NCBI GenBank assembly: GCA_022448525.1
Contig: JAKVCX010000001.1
Coordinates: 1-64,000, forward strand
Direction: 5' to 3'
Source: Tenacibaculum sp.
GTDB taxonomy: Bacteria > Bacteroidota > Bacteroidia > Flavobacteriales > Flavobacteriaceae
Length of the DNA stretch: 64,000 bases
The first letter of the stretch is position 1, and each line of letters starts with the position of its first letter. Shown here piece by piece: positions 51,081 through 59,897 of the stretch. Under the pieces are notes generated by a model. That model was given only the letters and a program-made list of their open reading frames with translations. It ran no database searches and was not told where the DNA came from. The translations under genes and the position numbers were made by a program.

Positions 51081-53150
51081 ATGACAGATTCTATTATTCA
51101 ATTATTAAGTGTAGGCCTTGGTATTGTCTTATTTATCGTTATCATATATTTTGCAATTATTGCAATGTTCTACAAAAAAGTTCCTCAAGGAGAAGCTTTG
51201 GTAAGAACAGGATTTAAAGGAACAAAAGTTGCAACCGACAGAGGTATGTACGTTGTACCTGTTTTTCATCGAGTAGAAATTATGGATATTTCTGTTAAGA
51301 AAATCCAGATTGAGCGTATTGGAGACGATGGTCTTGTATGTAAAGACAATATGAGAGCTGATATAAAAGTTGCTTTTTTCGTAAGGGTAAATAACGAAGT
51401 AGAGTTCATAAAAATGGTAGCACAAACTATTGGATGCGAAAGAGCTTCTGATATTCAAACTCTTGAAGAATTATTCGAAGCTAAATTCTCCGAAGCTTTA
51501 AAAACAGTTGGTAAAAAGTTTGACTTTACAGAATTGTACGAGGCAAGACGTGAATTTAGAGATGAAATTGTTGATATTATTGGAACAGACCTTAATGGAT
51601 ATACTTTAGAAGATTGTGCTATTGATTACTTAGAGCAAACTCCTGTAACATTTTTAAAACCTGATAATATTCTTGATGCCGAAGGAATCAAAAAAATTAC
51701 GGAATTAACCGCAGCTCAAAATATTCAAGCGAATTTGATTAAAAGAGATGAGGAAAAAGTTATACGCAAGCAAGATGTTGAAGCTCGTGAAGCAATTTTA
51801 GAGCTTGATAAACAATTAGCTGAAAAACAAGAACAGCAAAGACGTGAAATTGCCAACATTAAAGCTCGCGAAGAGGCTGAAATCTTAAAAGTAGCTGAAG
51901 AAGAGCGTTTAAAATCAGAAAGTGCAAGAATTGTAACTGAAGAAAAGGTACAAGTTGCTGAAGAAAACAAACAACGCCAAGTAATTGTTGCTGAGAAAAA
52001 TAAATTACGTACTGAAGCTGTTGAAATCGAAAGAGTTGAAAAAGACAGAATGTTAGAGGCTACAGAACGTGAAAGAATTGTAACATTAGCGCAAATAGAA
52101 AAAGATAAAGTTGTTGAAGTAGAAAAGAAGAACATTCAAGATGTTATTCGTGATCGCGTTATGTTAGAAAAAGGTGTGGTTGAAGAGCGTGAAAATATGA
52201 AAGATATTGAAGCGTTTAAAACTGCTGATCGTCAGAAGCAAGTAAAAATTACTGTTGCTGAGGCGGAAGCTGAAGAATCTTTAATCAAAAGAATCAAGCA
52301 AGCAGAAGCAGAAAAAGAAGCAGCGAAGCAAAAAGCAGAAGAAATTAACATAGAAGCACAAGCTCAAAAAGAAGCAAGTGAAAAAGAAGCTGAGGCTCGT
52401 AAAACTTTAGCAGAAGCAAAAGCAAAAGAAGAAGCTACAATTGGTATGTCTGAAGCACAAGTTATGCACGCAAAAGCTGATGCTAACGAACGTCAAGGAT
52501 TAGTTGAAGCAACTATTATCGAGAAAAAAGCAAAAGCAGAAGCTGCTGGAATCTTAGCGAAGGCTGAAGCTGTTAAGGAAGAAGGATTAGCAGAAGCTCA
52601 AGTAATCAAAGAAAAAGCGATTGCAGATGCTGCTGGTATTGAAGAAAAAGCTGAAGCAATGAAGAAACTTGATGGTGTTGGAAAAGAGCACGAAGAATTC
52701 AAGTTACGTTTAGAGAAAGAATTACAAGTTGATTTAGCTCAAATTCAAATTCAAAAAGACATTGCAGATGCACAAGCACAAGTTATTGGTGACGCATTAA
52801 GAGCTGCCAATATTGATATCGTAGGAGGTGAAACAATGTTCTTTGATCAAATTATTGGACAAATTACTAAGGCGAAAGGAATCGATAGATTAGTTCAACA
52901 TAGTGATAACATTCAAGATGTAAAAGATGCTATTTTAGGAAGTGATGACGTGAAAGGAAATTTACTTGAAAAGGTAAAAGAATTTGCTACTAAATACGGA
53001 ATCTCTACCGAAGACATCAAGAACTTAACTGTAGCTAACCTTTTAATGGATTTAAAAGACAGAGCTAACAATTCAGATGAAGAAGGATTATTCAGCAATC
53101 TTTTCAACCTTGCTAAAGGATTAGGATTATCTGATAAGAAATTATCTTAA
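51081..53150 (+). CDS. SPFH/flotillin-like membrane protein
   Basis: A 689-residue protein. One N-terminal TM helix (about 7-29) is followed by the Band 7/SPFH domain (about 30-200, VPQGEALVRTGFKGTKVATDRGMYVVPVFHRVEIMDISVKKI). A very long Ala/Glu/Lys coiled coil then runs from about 220 to 600, with many AEA and EKAEA repeats. A C-terminal region (DRLVQHSDNIQDVKDAILGSDDV) ends the protein. Flotillins build large ring-like oligomers that organise membrane domains, often with an NfeD partner, here the gene 47 bases upstream. It is the last gene before an intrinsic terminator. Confidence 0.9.
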   Translation: MTDSIIQLLSVGLGIVLFIVIIYFAIIAMFYKKVPQGEALVRTGFKGTKVATDRGMYVVPVFHRVEIMDISVKKIQIERIGDDGLVCKDNMRADIKVAFFVRVNNEVEFIKMVAQTIGCERASDIQTLEELFEAKFSEALKTVGKKFDFTELYEARREFRDEIVDIIGTDLNGYTLEDCAIDYLEQTPVTFLKPDNILDAEGIKKITELTAAQNIQANLIKRDEEKVIRKQDVEAREAILELDKQLAEKQEQQRREIANIKAREEAEILKVAEEERLKSESARIVTEEKVQVAEENKQRQVIVAEKNKLRTEAVEIERVEKDRMLEATERERIVTLAQIEKDKVVEVEKKNIQDVIRDRVMLEKGVVEERENMKDIEAFKTADRQKQVKITVAEAEAEESLIKRIKQAEAEKEAAKQKAEEINIEAQAQKEASEKEAEARKTLAEAKAKEEATIGMSEAQVMHAKADANERQGLVEATIIEKKAKAEAAGILAKAEAVKEEGLAEAQVIKEKAIADAAGIEEKAEAMKKLDGVGKEHEEFKLRLEKELQVDLAQIQIQKDIADAQAQVIGDALRAANIDIVGGETMFFDQIIGQITKAKGIDRLVQHSDNIQDVKDAILGSDDVKGNLLEKVKEFATKYGISTEDIKNLTVANLLMDLKDRANNSDEEGLFSNLFNLAKGLGLSDKKLS

Positions 53151-53161
53151 TACTCATAAAG

Positions 53162-53191
53162 AGCCTAGACAAATTGCTCTAGGCTTTTTTT
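53162..53191 (+). terminator. Intrinsic terminator after the SPFH gene
   Basis: AGCCTAGA (53162-53169) pairs with TCTAGGCT (53178-53185), followed by a seven-T run. It splits the locus into two transcription units or marks partial termination. Confidence 0.88.
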
Positions 53192-53216
53192 CTTTTTCTT
53201 AATTATACTATCCAAA

Positions 53217-53915
53217 ATGCATATGAAAAGTAAATTCTTTAAAGTATTACTTATTATAAATGGTATACTCATCCCAATATTTATCATATACGTACTTGGA
53301 AATGCTTTAGACCATTATTTAAAGTACAATAACTTTGGCTCTAACCCTAATGATAGTGTTGATATGACCGAACTTACAGAAATTAGACAAAGTTCTTTAA
53401 TCAAAATACCGAATTCTGAAAATTATATTACAGCAGAATATTATTTAAATTATCATAGAGGCTTTGGCACTGAGGGTGAAGATGAATTGAATCTACCCTA
53501 CCAAGTTCCAAAGAATACATTTAATATCATTTTTTTGGATTCTAAATTTAACCAAATCAGAAAATTATTAAAAAAGAAAGGCTCTATCAAAAGTGTTTTT
53601 ATCTCAAATACTTTTTACTCACACAATAAAGACACTGTAGAAAAATTACCTTATCTCTCTTTCTACATTGCTGAAAAAGATTCTAATAATGACGGTAAGA
53701 TTAACAATCTTGATCAACATTACGTTTACATATCAGATCTAGATGGAGATAATTTAACCAAGATTTCTGATAGAAAAGTTAGAACATATGAGTGGGTTAA
53801 TGATAATAAAGAAATATTATTAACTTTTGTTTCTGATAAAGATTCAAAATTAAGCTTTGGACTTTACAACGTTAAAACCAAAACTATGACTATTCCAAAA
53901 ACAATAAAAGATTAA
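53217..53915 (+). CDS. Membrane-anchored protein with EF-hand/TolB-like segment, unknown function
   Basis: A 232-residue protein with one N-terminal TM helix (about 8-28; a second ATG at 53223 may be the real start) and a periplasmic domain. The most telling segment is AEKDSNNDGKINNLDQHYVYISDLDGDNLTKISD, an EF-hand/dockerin-like loop followed by a TolB-like beta-propeller blade. I know no function for it. It lies between the SPFH gene and the AAA+ gene on the same strand and is probably part of the system. Confidence 0.72.
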   Translation: MHMKSKFFKVLLIINGILIPIFIIYVLGNALDHYLKYNNFGSNPNDSVDMTELTEIRQSSLIKIPNSENYITAEYYLNYHRGFGTEGEDELNLPYQVPKNTFNIIFLDSKFNQIRKLLKKKGSIKSVFISNTFYSHNKDTVEKLPYLSFYIAEKDSNNDGKINNLDQHYVYISDLDGDNLTKISDRKVRTYEWVNDNKEILLTFVSDKDSKLSFGLYNVKTKTMTIPKTIKD

Positions 53916-53988
53916 ATCATTCTTTTATTTAATAAAATATGTCTTATTAATTCAAGTATATAGCTAACCATATTGATTTAAACAATAC

Positions 53989-56900
53989 ATGGAAAACCAA
54001 AACAATCAACAATTAGACGGAGGAACCTATGAAATCATTCAAGGTAGATTGCAAAAACAAAAGCATGAACTACAAGATCGATTACATAAGCTAAATGATG
54101 CAAGAAAACATGTTTTTGGTAACATAGAAACCAAACTAATTGCTAACGATAGAATCAATACTGAAAATAACTGTATTGCCAGAGATATTGTATCCTTTGG
54201 AAATACTTCAATTTTCGGATATAACGTACACTTTGGATTACGAACAGACATTAAATTATCGGATGTATTTAGTGTTTATGAATTCAAAGAAAATCACTTT
54301 CATTTACAAACGCTCGACCTAATAAATGACGACCTTTTTATAAATGATTTCACCAACCTTTACAAATACTATCGTAACACCATATTCTCCAAGTTCGCCA
54401 TTGTTGGAAACTACCTTCACATGGTATTTCAACTTAGCGAAAACACCAACGACATAAAAACCTTTAAATGGTTAATCAACGATAATTCACTTCAATATGT
54501 TGACAACAGAAGTGAACATGAATATAAATTTCCAACACAACACGAATTCCAGTGGCAAGAAGTTACTAGAGATATGCATCGTTATGGAACACATTCGCAT
54601 ATTTCAGTTCTTGATAAAGTTTTTGTTGAAACCATTGGAGGTGATTTAACCATTAAAATTGAAGACAACACAGACGATGGAAAAGGAATTTTATCTGAAC
54701 CTGTTGAACATTATGACCAAACTTTAGATGATGGTCAGTTTAGATATGGAGATTTAGGTAATTTAACGACTTTAGAGATTAAACCTTTCCAGGAAGATCC
54801 TCGTTATTTTGTGTATAATCATAAACTGCAAGAAGTCCAAAGAATTGACAGTATTAAAGATACTGCTGTTCAACTTCCGGACGGACATGGAATAATTTTC
54901 CCAAATGGTTATTATTTACAAACAGGAGAATACAAAATCTTTGAAAGTGATGTAAAGGAAGTTAAATTTCAAAAGAAAGTTAGCTCTCCAAATGGTGAAG
55001 ACTTTTTGTATGTATTTTATGCTACCATTCGTGGTTTATACATTTTAATGTCATACAACATCATTGAACAAGAAGTAAAAACTCCAATAATTTGTAATGG
55101 TTTCACCTTACTTGAAAATGGTGAATTATGTTACTTCCGTACAGAAAACGAACAAACAAAACATCATGTAGTGCAAATTTGGCAAACTCCTTATTTAAAA
55201 GGAAGTTTTATGCCATCACAACACACTGATACTTTATTATATAAAATCGGGAATAAAGACATTGTAAGAGCCATGGCTGAATGTCATGAGTTAATTAACC
55301 TCTTAAACAAAGAGGATAATTATACTGGCTTATACAATGATATTGCAAAAATATCGAAAGATATAAACGATACTTACTATTGGCTTCCTGAAGAAGAAAC
55401 ACATCAATTAAACGAACCAATTCTTCAAATTAATGAAGCTGCTAATGCTGCTATTGAGGAATTTGAAAAAGTAGTTCAACTAAAGAAGCAAGCGGAAAAA
55501 GCTACTCAAGAAATCAATAAGAAATCTGATGAGCTTTTTAGTAAAATAAGAAGTACTTCTTTTAAATCTATTGATGATTTTGTTGGATTGTTAAGTCAGC
55601 TTAGAAGTTTACGTGGTGAAGTAATTAGTTTATACGACGTTCGATATATTCAAAAAGAACATTTAGAAGCATTAGAAGAACAAGTTGCAGAACAAAACAA
55701 CTTAATTTCGAAACGCTGTGTTCAATTTTTATTAAATGATAAGGCCTTAGCCCCATATCATAAAAGAGTTTCAGAAAAAGAAAAAGCTTTACCTGAAATC
55801 AAAAAAGTGGTTGATGCAAAAGCTTTAGAAAAAGAAGTAAATCAAATTACTGCTGATTTGGAAATGTTAATTGATATCGTTTCAAATCTTGAAATTGAAG
55901 ACACTTCTCAATCAACAAAAATAATTGATAACATTTCGTTGATTTTTGCTACATTAAATCAATTAAAAGCAGGAATTAAAAACTCAATTAAAAATCTTGG
56001 TAGTTCTGAAGCGAAAGCAGATTTTGTTGCTCAATTAAAATTAATTGATCAAAGTATCATCAACTATATTGACATGGCTACAACGCCAGAAAAATGTGAT
56101 GAATTCTTAACTAAAACTGCGATTCAACTAGAAGAATTAGAAGGTAAATTTGCTGATTTTGAAGAATTCATTGGTCAAATTATTGAAAAACGTGAAGAAA
56201 TACACGCTGCTTTTGACACTAGAAAGAATAACTTAATTGAAAAAAGAAATAAAAAAGCCGTTGCTCTCCAAACTGCATCAGAAAGAATTTTAAAAGGAGT
56301 TGCAAAAAAAGCCCAGAGCTTCGATACGGTAGAAGACATTAACGGTTATTTTGCTGCCGACTTAATGATTAACAAAGTAAGAGATATTGTTAATCAATTA
56401 AAAGAATTAGATGATGCCGGAAAAGCTGAAGCAATAGAAACTCAACTAAAAGTTGCTAAAGAAGATGCTTTAAGAAAGTTAAAAGACAAGCAAGAATTAT
56501 ATGAGGATGGTGAGAACATCATTAAACTAGGAAAACATAAATTCGGGGTAAACAAACAAGTATTAGACTTAACCATTGTTTATAAAAACGAGGAGCTATA
56601 TTATCATTTAACGGGTACTGATTTTTATGATACCATTGATAATAAAATCTTACTACAATCGAAAAAATATTGGAATCAAGAGTTAGTTTCAGAAAACGGT
56701 GATGTTTACAGAGCAGCTTATTTAGCTTATAAAATTTTCAAGAGCAAACCCGAATCTGAATTATTAAATAAAACGGTAGAACAATTACTTGAAGTTGTAC
56801 AAAAAGAAAGTAGTAATTTATATTCTGAAGGATATGTAAAAGGAGTTCATGACGTGGATGCTAGCCAAATATTACATAAACTTGCTCATAAACATCATGA

Positions 56901-58842
56901 GTTAGGATTACTTACCTTCTCTCCTACTATTAGAGGACATGCACAGTATTTTTGGAATTCTTTGGAAGAAGAACAACAAACATTACTTAATTCTAACATA
57001 AAAGCTTCTGGAGAAGTTTTAAGTGTTTTTCCAGACAGTGAATCGTATTCATTTATCATTGAAAACCTGAGTGAAACTATTGAGATTTTTGCAGAGAAAT
57101 CTAAACTTTTTAGATCTGAAAGTTGTACTGAAATCGCACACTATTTATTTGATGAACTAAAAGCGAATAACACGTTTCAATTAAGCACTGATGCCGTTAG
57201 TTTAAAAGAAGATTTTATCAAAACTTTGAAAAAACAAGACGCTTATCATAAGTTTAAAAGCGGGATTGATAAAATTGAAAGCTATACAGATAAAATAAAC
57301 TTAGTTAAACAATGGATCGCTTCTTTTCTTTCTACTAAAGATGAGAGCACACTATCATATATCGATGAAATGGTTTGTATTTCATTATTTGAGCACGAAT
57401 CAAATTCTGAAATTAAAGCGGTTCATCCTATAGAAAATATTGAAAACCTAAAAGGAGATCACAACTCGATTACTGATGGAATTCTTGAGTTTAATTATCA
57501 TGAATTTATTCAAAAACTTGAACATTTTGTTTCTGTAGAAGTTCCAAATTATATTCAATATAAAGAAGCGAAACAAGAAGTTACAAATCAGCTAAAAGAA
57601 GATTTAAAGTTAGAAGAATTTAAACCTAGAGTTCTATCTTCTTTTGTTAGAAATAAATTAATTGATCAAGTTTACTTTCCTTTAATCGGAGATAATTTAG
57701 CGAAACAACTTGGAACAGTTGGTGACAATAAGCGTACCGACAGAATGGGAATGTTATTGTTAATTTCTCCTCCAGGTTATGGTAAAACCACTTTAATGGA
57801 ATACATATCAAATCGATTAGGTTTGGTATTCATGAAAATTAATGGTCCTGCTATTGGTCATGAAGTAACTTCGGTCGATCCAATGTCCGCTAATAATTCA
57901 GCTTCTAGAGAAGAATTAAAAAAGTTGAACTTGGCTTTTGAAATGGGCGATAATGTGATGTTATATTTAGACGATATACAACATTGTAATCCTGAATTTT
58001 TACAAAAGTTTATTTCATTATCTGATGGAACTCGTAAAGTTGAAGGTGTTTTTAACGGTAAACCGAAAACCTACGACTTACGTGGAAAGAAATTCTGCGT
58101 AATCATGGCTGGAAATCCATATACAGAAAGTGGAGATCGTTTCCAAATTCCTGATATGTTAGCTAACCGTGCTGATATTTACAATTTAGGAGACATAATT
58201 GGAGATACAGCGCATTTATTCAAATTGAGTTTAATAGAAAACTCATTAACATCAAACCCTGTTTTACACCAATTAAGTAGTAAATATTTTGAAGATGTAT
58301 ATTCTTTAATTGATAAAGTTGAAAACAATACAGGTGATGTTGATTTGAAAGGAAATCACACGAAGCAGGAAATTCAAGATTACACATCTGTTTTAGAGAA
58401 AGTAATTACGGTTCGCGACACAGTTTTAAAAGTAAATCAAGCTTATATTCAATCTGCCGCAATGGAAGATCAATATAGAACCGAACCTTCTTTTAAATTA
58501 CAAGGATCGTATCGTGATATGAATAAACTAGTTGCGAAAATTGTTCCTATTATGAACAATGATGAATTGCAACGATTGTTATTATCTCATTACGAAAGTG
58601 AATCACAAACTTTAACCTCAGCAGCCGAAGGAAACTTATTGAAATATAAAGAGCTTATAAATAAACTTTCAGAAGAGGAAAGCGCTCGTTGGAATAGTAT
58701 TAAAGAAATTTTCTTGAAAAACAATAAACTGAAAGGCTTTGGAGACAAGAATGAAATGGCCCAAATATTAAGTCAAATGATGGCATTCTCTGAAAACTTA
58801 GAGGGCATTAAAGAAGCACTTCAAAAAGGATTAGAAAAATAA
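53989..58842 (+). CDS. Giant MoxR-like AAA+ protein (DNA repair ATPase-labelled family)
   Basis: A 1617-residue cytoplasmic protein. The N-terminal 45 residues are a coiled coil. The next 420 or so contain beta-rich sequence with repeated aromatic/acidic blades (YEFKENHFHLQTLDLINDD, FRYGDLGNLTTLEIKPF). Long helices and coiled coils run from about 480 to 860. After another mixed region, the AAA+ domain starts near 1240: Walker A SPPGYGKTT (about 1262-1270), Walker B VMLYLDDIQHC (about 1325) and sensor 1 VIMAGNPYTESGDRFQIPD. Large proteins of this type are annotated as DNA repair ATPases, but no nuclease or DNA-binding motif is visible. Position behind PspA, NfeD and SPFH genes suggests membrane or protein remodelling. 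Confidence 0.85.
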   Translation: MENQNNQQLDGGTYEIIQGRLQKQKHELQDRLHKLNDARKHVFGNIETKLIANDRINTENNCIARDIVSFGNTSIFGYNVHFGLRTDIKLSDVFSVYEFKENHFHLQTLDLINDDLFINDFTNLYKYYRNTIFSKFAIVGNYLHMVFQLSENTNDIKTFKWLINDNSLQYVDNRSEHEYKFPTQHEFQWQEVTRDMHRYGTHSHISVLDKVFVETIGGDLTIKIEDNTDDGKGILSEPVEHYDQTLDDGQFRYGDLGNLTTLEIKPFQEDPRYFVYNHKLQEVQRIDSIKDTAVQLPDGHGIIFPNGYYLQTGEYKIFESDVKEVKFQKKVSSPNGEDFLYVFYATIRGLYILMSYNIIEQEVKTPIICNGFTLLENGELCYFRTENEQTKHHVVQIWQTPYLKGSFMPSQHTDTLLYKIGNKDIVRAMAECHELINLLNKEDNYTGLYNDIAKISKDINDTYYWLPEEETHQLNEPILQINEAANAAIEEFEKVVQLKKQAEKATQEINKKSDELFSKIRSTSFKSIDDFVGLLSQLRSLRGEVISLYDVRYIQKEHLEALEEQVAEQNNLISKRCVQFLLNDKALAPYHKRVSEKEKALPEIKKVVDAKALEKEVNQITADLEMLIDIVSNLEIEDTSQSTKIIDNISLIFATLNQLKAGIKNSIKNLGSSEAKADFVAQLKLIDQSIINYIDMATTPEKCDEFLTKTAIQLEELEGKFADFEEFIGQIIEKREEIHAAFDTRKNNLIEKRNKKAVALQTASERILKGVAKKAQSFDTVEDINGYFAADLMINKVRDIVNQLKELDDAGKAEAIETQLKVAKEDALRKLKDKQELYEDGENIIKLGKHKFGVNKQVLDLTIVYKNEELYYHLTGTDFYDTIDNKILLQSKKYWNQELVSENGDVYRAAYLAYKIFKSKPESELLNKTVEQLLEVVQKESSNLYSEGYVKGVHDVDASQILHKLAHKHHELGLLTFSPTIRGHAQYFWNSLEEEQQTLLNSNIKASGEVLSVFPDSESYSFIIENLSETIEIFAEKSKLFRSESCTEIAHYLFDELKANNTFQLSTDAVSLKEDFIKTLKKQDAYHKFKSGIDKIESYTDKINLVKQWIASFLSTKDESTLSYIDEMVCISLFEHESNSEIKAVHPIENIENLKGDHNSITDGILEFNYHEFIQKLEHFVSVEVPNYIQYKEAKQEVTNQLKEDLKLEEFKPRVLSSFVRNKLIDQVYFPLIGDNLAKQLGTVGDNKRTDRMGMLLLISPPGYGKTTLMEYISNRLGLVFMKINGPAIGHEVTSVDPMSANNSASREELKKLNLAFEMGDNVMLYLDDIQHCNPEFLQKFISLSDGTRKVEGVFNGKPKTYDLRGKKFCVIMAGNPYTESGDRFQIPDMLANRADIYNLGDIIGDTAHLFKLSLIENSLTSNPVLHQLSSKYFEDVYSLIDKVENNTGDVDLKGNHTKQEIQDYTSVLEKVITVRDTVLKVNQAYIQSAAMEDQYRTEPSFKLQGSYRDMNKLVAKIVPIMNNDELQRLLLSHYESESQTLTSAAEGNLLKYKELINKLSEEESARWNSIKEIFLKNNKLKGFGDKNEMAQILSQMMAFSENLEGIKEALQKGLEK

Positions 58843-58845
58843 AAT

Positions 58846-59331
58846 ATGGTTTCAGAAAACAAAAAAAAGCAATTGTTATACAATTGCTTTTTCCTTCTTA
58901 TAGGATTTTTAATTATTTATGATTATTCGTATTACGATAAAATTAAACATGAGAAAATAACCAAAATTACTGTTCAAAGAGATGTCCCAAATCACTACAA
59001 TAGATCTCAGAATGAAACTAGGAAATACTCCTACGAAATTTATACTGAACATTATAATTTTTATTGCTCTTCAGACTTTGCTTTTTCCGTTAACGAAGGT
59101 GAAGATATCATAATTTATGAATCTGCATTATTTGGTGAAGTGAATTATTATGAGGGAACTAAAAACGGTATAACAGAACATAATACTTTTAGAGAGTTTT
59201 ATGGATTTCAATTTCCGCTATGTATGCTCATAGCCATTGTTATTAGTTACTTCTTTCTGAGTAAACTATATGTAATTGACTTTATTGCTAAAGTTTTTCT
59301 GCTTGTTAATTTATTATATGTAATTATCTAA
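58846..59331 (+). CDS. Small membrane protein of unknown function, last gene of the stress locus
   Basis: A 161-residue protein. TM helices lie at about 13-26, 124-140 and 143-160, and the region between is mostly soluble (KITVQRDVPNHYNRSQNETRKYSYEIYTEHYNFYCSSDFAFSVNEGEDIIIYES), resembling DUF3592-type folds. It starts 3 bases after the AAA+ stop codon. An intrinsic terminator lies inside its first 16 codons, so its expression may be strongly reduced. The function is unknown. Confidence 0.7.
   Translation: MVSENKKKQLLYNCFFLLIGFLIIYDYSYYDKIKHEKITKITVQRDVPNHYNRSQNETRKYSYEIYTEHYNFYCSSDFAFSVNEGEDIIIYESALFGEVNYYEGTKNGITEHNTFREFYGFQFPLCMLIAIVISYFFLSKLYVIDFIAKVFLLVNLLYVII
58864..58892 (+). terminator. 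Terminator hairpin inside the 5' end of the last gene of the stress locus
   Basis: AAAAAGCAATTG (58864-58875) pairs exactly with CAATTGCTTTTT (58881-58892) around a 5-nt loop. It overlaps codons 7-16 of the gene at 58846-59331 and could end the AAA+ mRNA. Confidence 0.7.
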
Positions 59332-59338
59332 ATCTCCT

Positions 59339-59761
59339 CTAAACTCCAAAAACAGTAATCACAACTCTTCTGTTTCCTCCATAATTTCTGTGTTCTCCTA
59401 AATAAATTCCTTGCCATGTTCCCAAATTCAATGTCCCATTCGTAATTGGAATCGTTACTTGACAACCAAGCATTGAAGATTTAATATGCGCTGGCATATC
59501 ATCTGAACCTTCATAATCGTGTTTGTAATACGGCATATTTTCAGGGATCATTTTATTAATATGAGTTTCGAAATCCATTCGCACCGTTGGATCAGCATTC
59601 TCATTGATAGTCAAACTAGCAGAAGTATGTTTAATAAAAGCTTGAAACTGTCCGATTGCTATATTTTCTATTTCAGGTACTATATTCTCTATAAGATGAG
59701 TAATTAAATGATATCCCCTTTCAAAACGAGGTAATGTGACTTCTTTCTGATAAAATTTCAT
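59339..59761 (-). CDS. YjbQ family protein (UPF0047)
   Basis: 140 residues from the ATG at 59761 (MKFYQKEVTLPRFERGYHLITHLI). The frame extends to 59794, but the extra codons lie inside the terminator of the upstream gene, so the later ATG is chosen. Family motifs: FIKHTSASLTINENADPTVRMDFE, HDYEGSDDMPAHIKSSMLG and LGTWQGIYLGEHRNYGGNRRVVITVFG, with conserved His and Glu that bind a metal. Members can show thiamine-phosphate synthase activity, but the real role is uncertain. Confidence 0.93.
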   Translation of the reverse strand: MKFYQKEVTLPRFERGYHLITHLIENIVPEIENIAIGQFQAFIKHTSASLTINENADPTVRMDFETHINKMIPENMPYYKHDYEGSDDMPAHIKSSMLGCQVTIPITNGTLNLGTWQGIYLGEHRNYGGNRRVVITVFGV

Positions 59762-59770
59762 ATCATAAAA

Positions 59771-59802
59771 ATAAAAAACCTGAGGTAAATACACCTCAGG
59801 TT
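59771..59802 (-). terminator. Terminator of the secreted-protein gene, directly before yjbQ
   Basis: On the minus strand AACCTGAGGT pairs with ACCTCAGGTT (59793-59802 with 59777-59786) around a 6-nt loop, followed by TTTTTATTTTTATG. It excludes the longer yjbQ start. Confidence 0.85.
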
Positions 59803-59808
59803 AAACAT

Positions 59809-59895
59809 TTAAAATATGCTAAACATGATATAAAAAATAAGTCCATACAACACGAAAATTAAAATTTCGAGTTGGTATTTTTTAATCTTTCGCAT
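59809..59895 (-). CDS. 28-residue predicted membrane peptide
   Basis: An ATG at 59895 opens 28 codons ending with TAA at 59809. The start is basic (MRKIKKYQ) and a 19-residue hydrophobic helix runs to the end (LEILIFVLYGLIFYIMFSI). It lies 2 bases after the stop of the 1161-residue secreted-protein gene and just before that transcript's terminator, so it is probably co-transcribed and translationally coupled. Charge and length fit a single-span small membrane protein. The function is unknown. Confidence 0.6.
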   Translation of the reverse strand: MRKIKKYQLEILIFVLYGLIFYIMFSIF

Positions 59896-59897
59896 AT

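Noticed and set aside
59762-59794. Upstream extension of yjbQ
   Set aside because: The codons lie in a terminator hairpin, and the family starts at the later ATG.
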